From Lineus longissimus (Eukaryota > Nemertea > Pilidiophora > Heteronemertea > Lineidae): a stretch of 64,000 nucleotides of DNA. Each line of letters starts with the position of its first letter. The stretch's first letter is position 1. The stretch is from the NCBI RefSeq assembly GCF_910592395.1, contig NC_088310.1:28351491-28415490 (forward strand). Direction: 5' to 3'. The notes beneath the pieces were generated by a model that made no database searches, was not told where the DNA came from, and worked only from the letters and a program-made list of their open reading frames with translations. Of the stretch, positions 63,416 to 64,000 are shown piece by piece. The position numbers and the translations under genes are program-made.

Positions 63416-63811
63416 GTGACGACTTGTTTCTCAAATCTTTTAGTGAACAGTGATCACGGGCTGTGGGAATTCCGAAGGGATGGTGTAGAGTATCGCCACA
63501 ACAATGTTGATATGATCACTCGTCGTTTCAGCGGGCATGACTTGGTACATCCAGTGACCCAGCAAAAAGTAGCCTCGGTACAGCCAGAAGTAGCAACAAA
63601 TCGCAAAAGGGGATCCTTGTCTGACTGGTGGCTGGACCACATGGTAGGTCACCATCAAATAAGGGAGTGGATCCAGCACAGCTGGATAGAGGGGGCCCCG
63701 TTGAGGGCGAAGCCTGAATATGGTGAGGGCTCGCCCTCACAATCACATGAAAGCGCAGTAGGCGCTCACCCACGAAGGGAGGTCTGGGGGTCTCCAGCAG
63801 GAAAATTTTGA
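63416..63811 (+). other. Unidentified 131-codon frame overlapping a repeat-like segment
   Basis: The frame opens at a non-ATG codon or continues from upstream and contains WWLDHMVGHHQIREWIQHSW. Its 3' part (GGGCGAAGCC ... GGTCTGGGGGTCTCC ... GGAAAATTTTGAAA) resembles a widespread invertebrate interspersed repeat. I therefore suspect mobile-element DNA rather than a host gene. Nothing else is recognisable up to 64000. Confidence 0.25.
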
Positions 63812-64000
63812 AACTGAGATGCTCTCAGATGCGTTTCCCAAGTGTCTGAGAGACGATGTTTACTCGTTAATTCACTGCAAAGAAATGCATAACGAAAAAG
63901 CCACCTATGTTTTCTTCTTTGAGTTGTGAGGAGAATATTTCAAATCATTTGAGCAGCAGTGTCTAACCTACAACGCGGTCAATGATTTCCACTGTGTTTT

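Overview
This is animal nuclear DNA. Genes are split into many short exons with GT-AG introns of roughly 100-2,900 bp, and the proteins are metazoan: legumain, neudesin, ARP2, the collagen-glucosidase family, an SLC46 folate-type transporter, and an ankyrin/CARD adaptor. Introns are compact. TACATGTA-type palindromes recur, and there is an interspersed repeat with an AGCTCAC...GTGAGCT terminal hairpin of the sort I associate with marine invertebrates. I infer a marine invertebrate bilaterian, perhaps a lophotrochozoan, but the sequence alone does not fix the phylum. All exon chains were assembled by eye from splice sites, reading phase and family resemblance.

Layout, left to right. (1) 314-398, +: last coding exon of an EF-hand protein. 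(2) 1648-5113, -: an 801-aa protein with ankyrin repeats and two C-terminal CARDs. (3) 8416-9948, -: neudesin (NENF), head-to-head across about 166 bp with (4) 10115-13612, +: ARP2 (ACTR2). Five ACTR2 introns each hold one copy of a C/D-box snoRNA predicted to guide 2'-O-methylation of 18S rRNA (the human Um1442 site, SNORD61-like). (5) 16035-19863, +: an SLC46-type transporter with a 45-bp minisatellite in its last intron. (6) 20295-24864 and 25756-30970, -: two tandem GH65-type glucosidases of the PGGHG/ATHL1 family, one apparently secreted and one membrane-anchored, with signs of gene conversion. (7) 31808-44765, +: a DYRK-like CMGC kinase with a tail of about 1,300 residues, mostly in one 3.7-kb exon. 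(8) 46529-50288, +: a retinol-dehydrogenase-like SDR whose catalytic serine position is alanine. (9) 51.25-52.9 kb: the same 45-bp minisatellite as in (5), inverted, between two convergent 3' ends. (10) 53809-60275, -: legumain. (11) 60.66-62.33 kb: two adjacent satellites, a 68-bp family with a 275-bp higher-order period and a 56-bp unit carrying a 16-bp perfect palindrome. (12) 62.3-64 kb: mostly unassigned.

The genes do not form one pathway. They are housekeeping and secretory-pathway genes in a gene-dense block. Most notable are the replicated intronic snoRNA family in ACTR2, the ankyrin-CARD-CARD adaptor with duplicated CARD exon pairs, the long-tailed kinase, the Ser-to-Ala SDR, the paired inverted minisatellites, and a MITE-like element with an apparent 8-bp target-site duplication.
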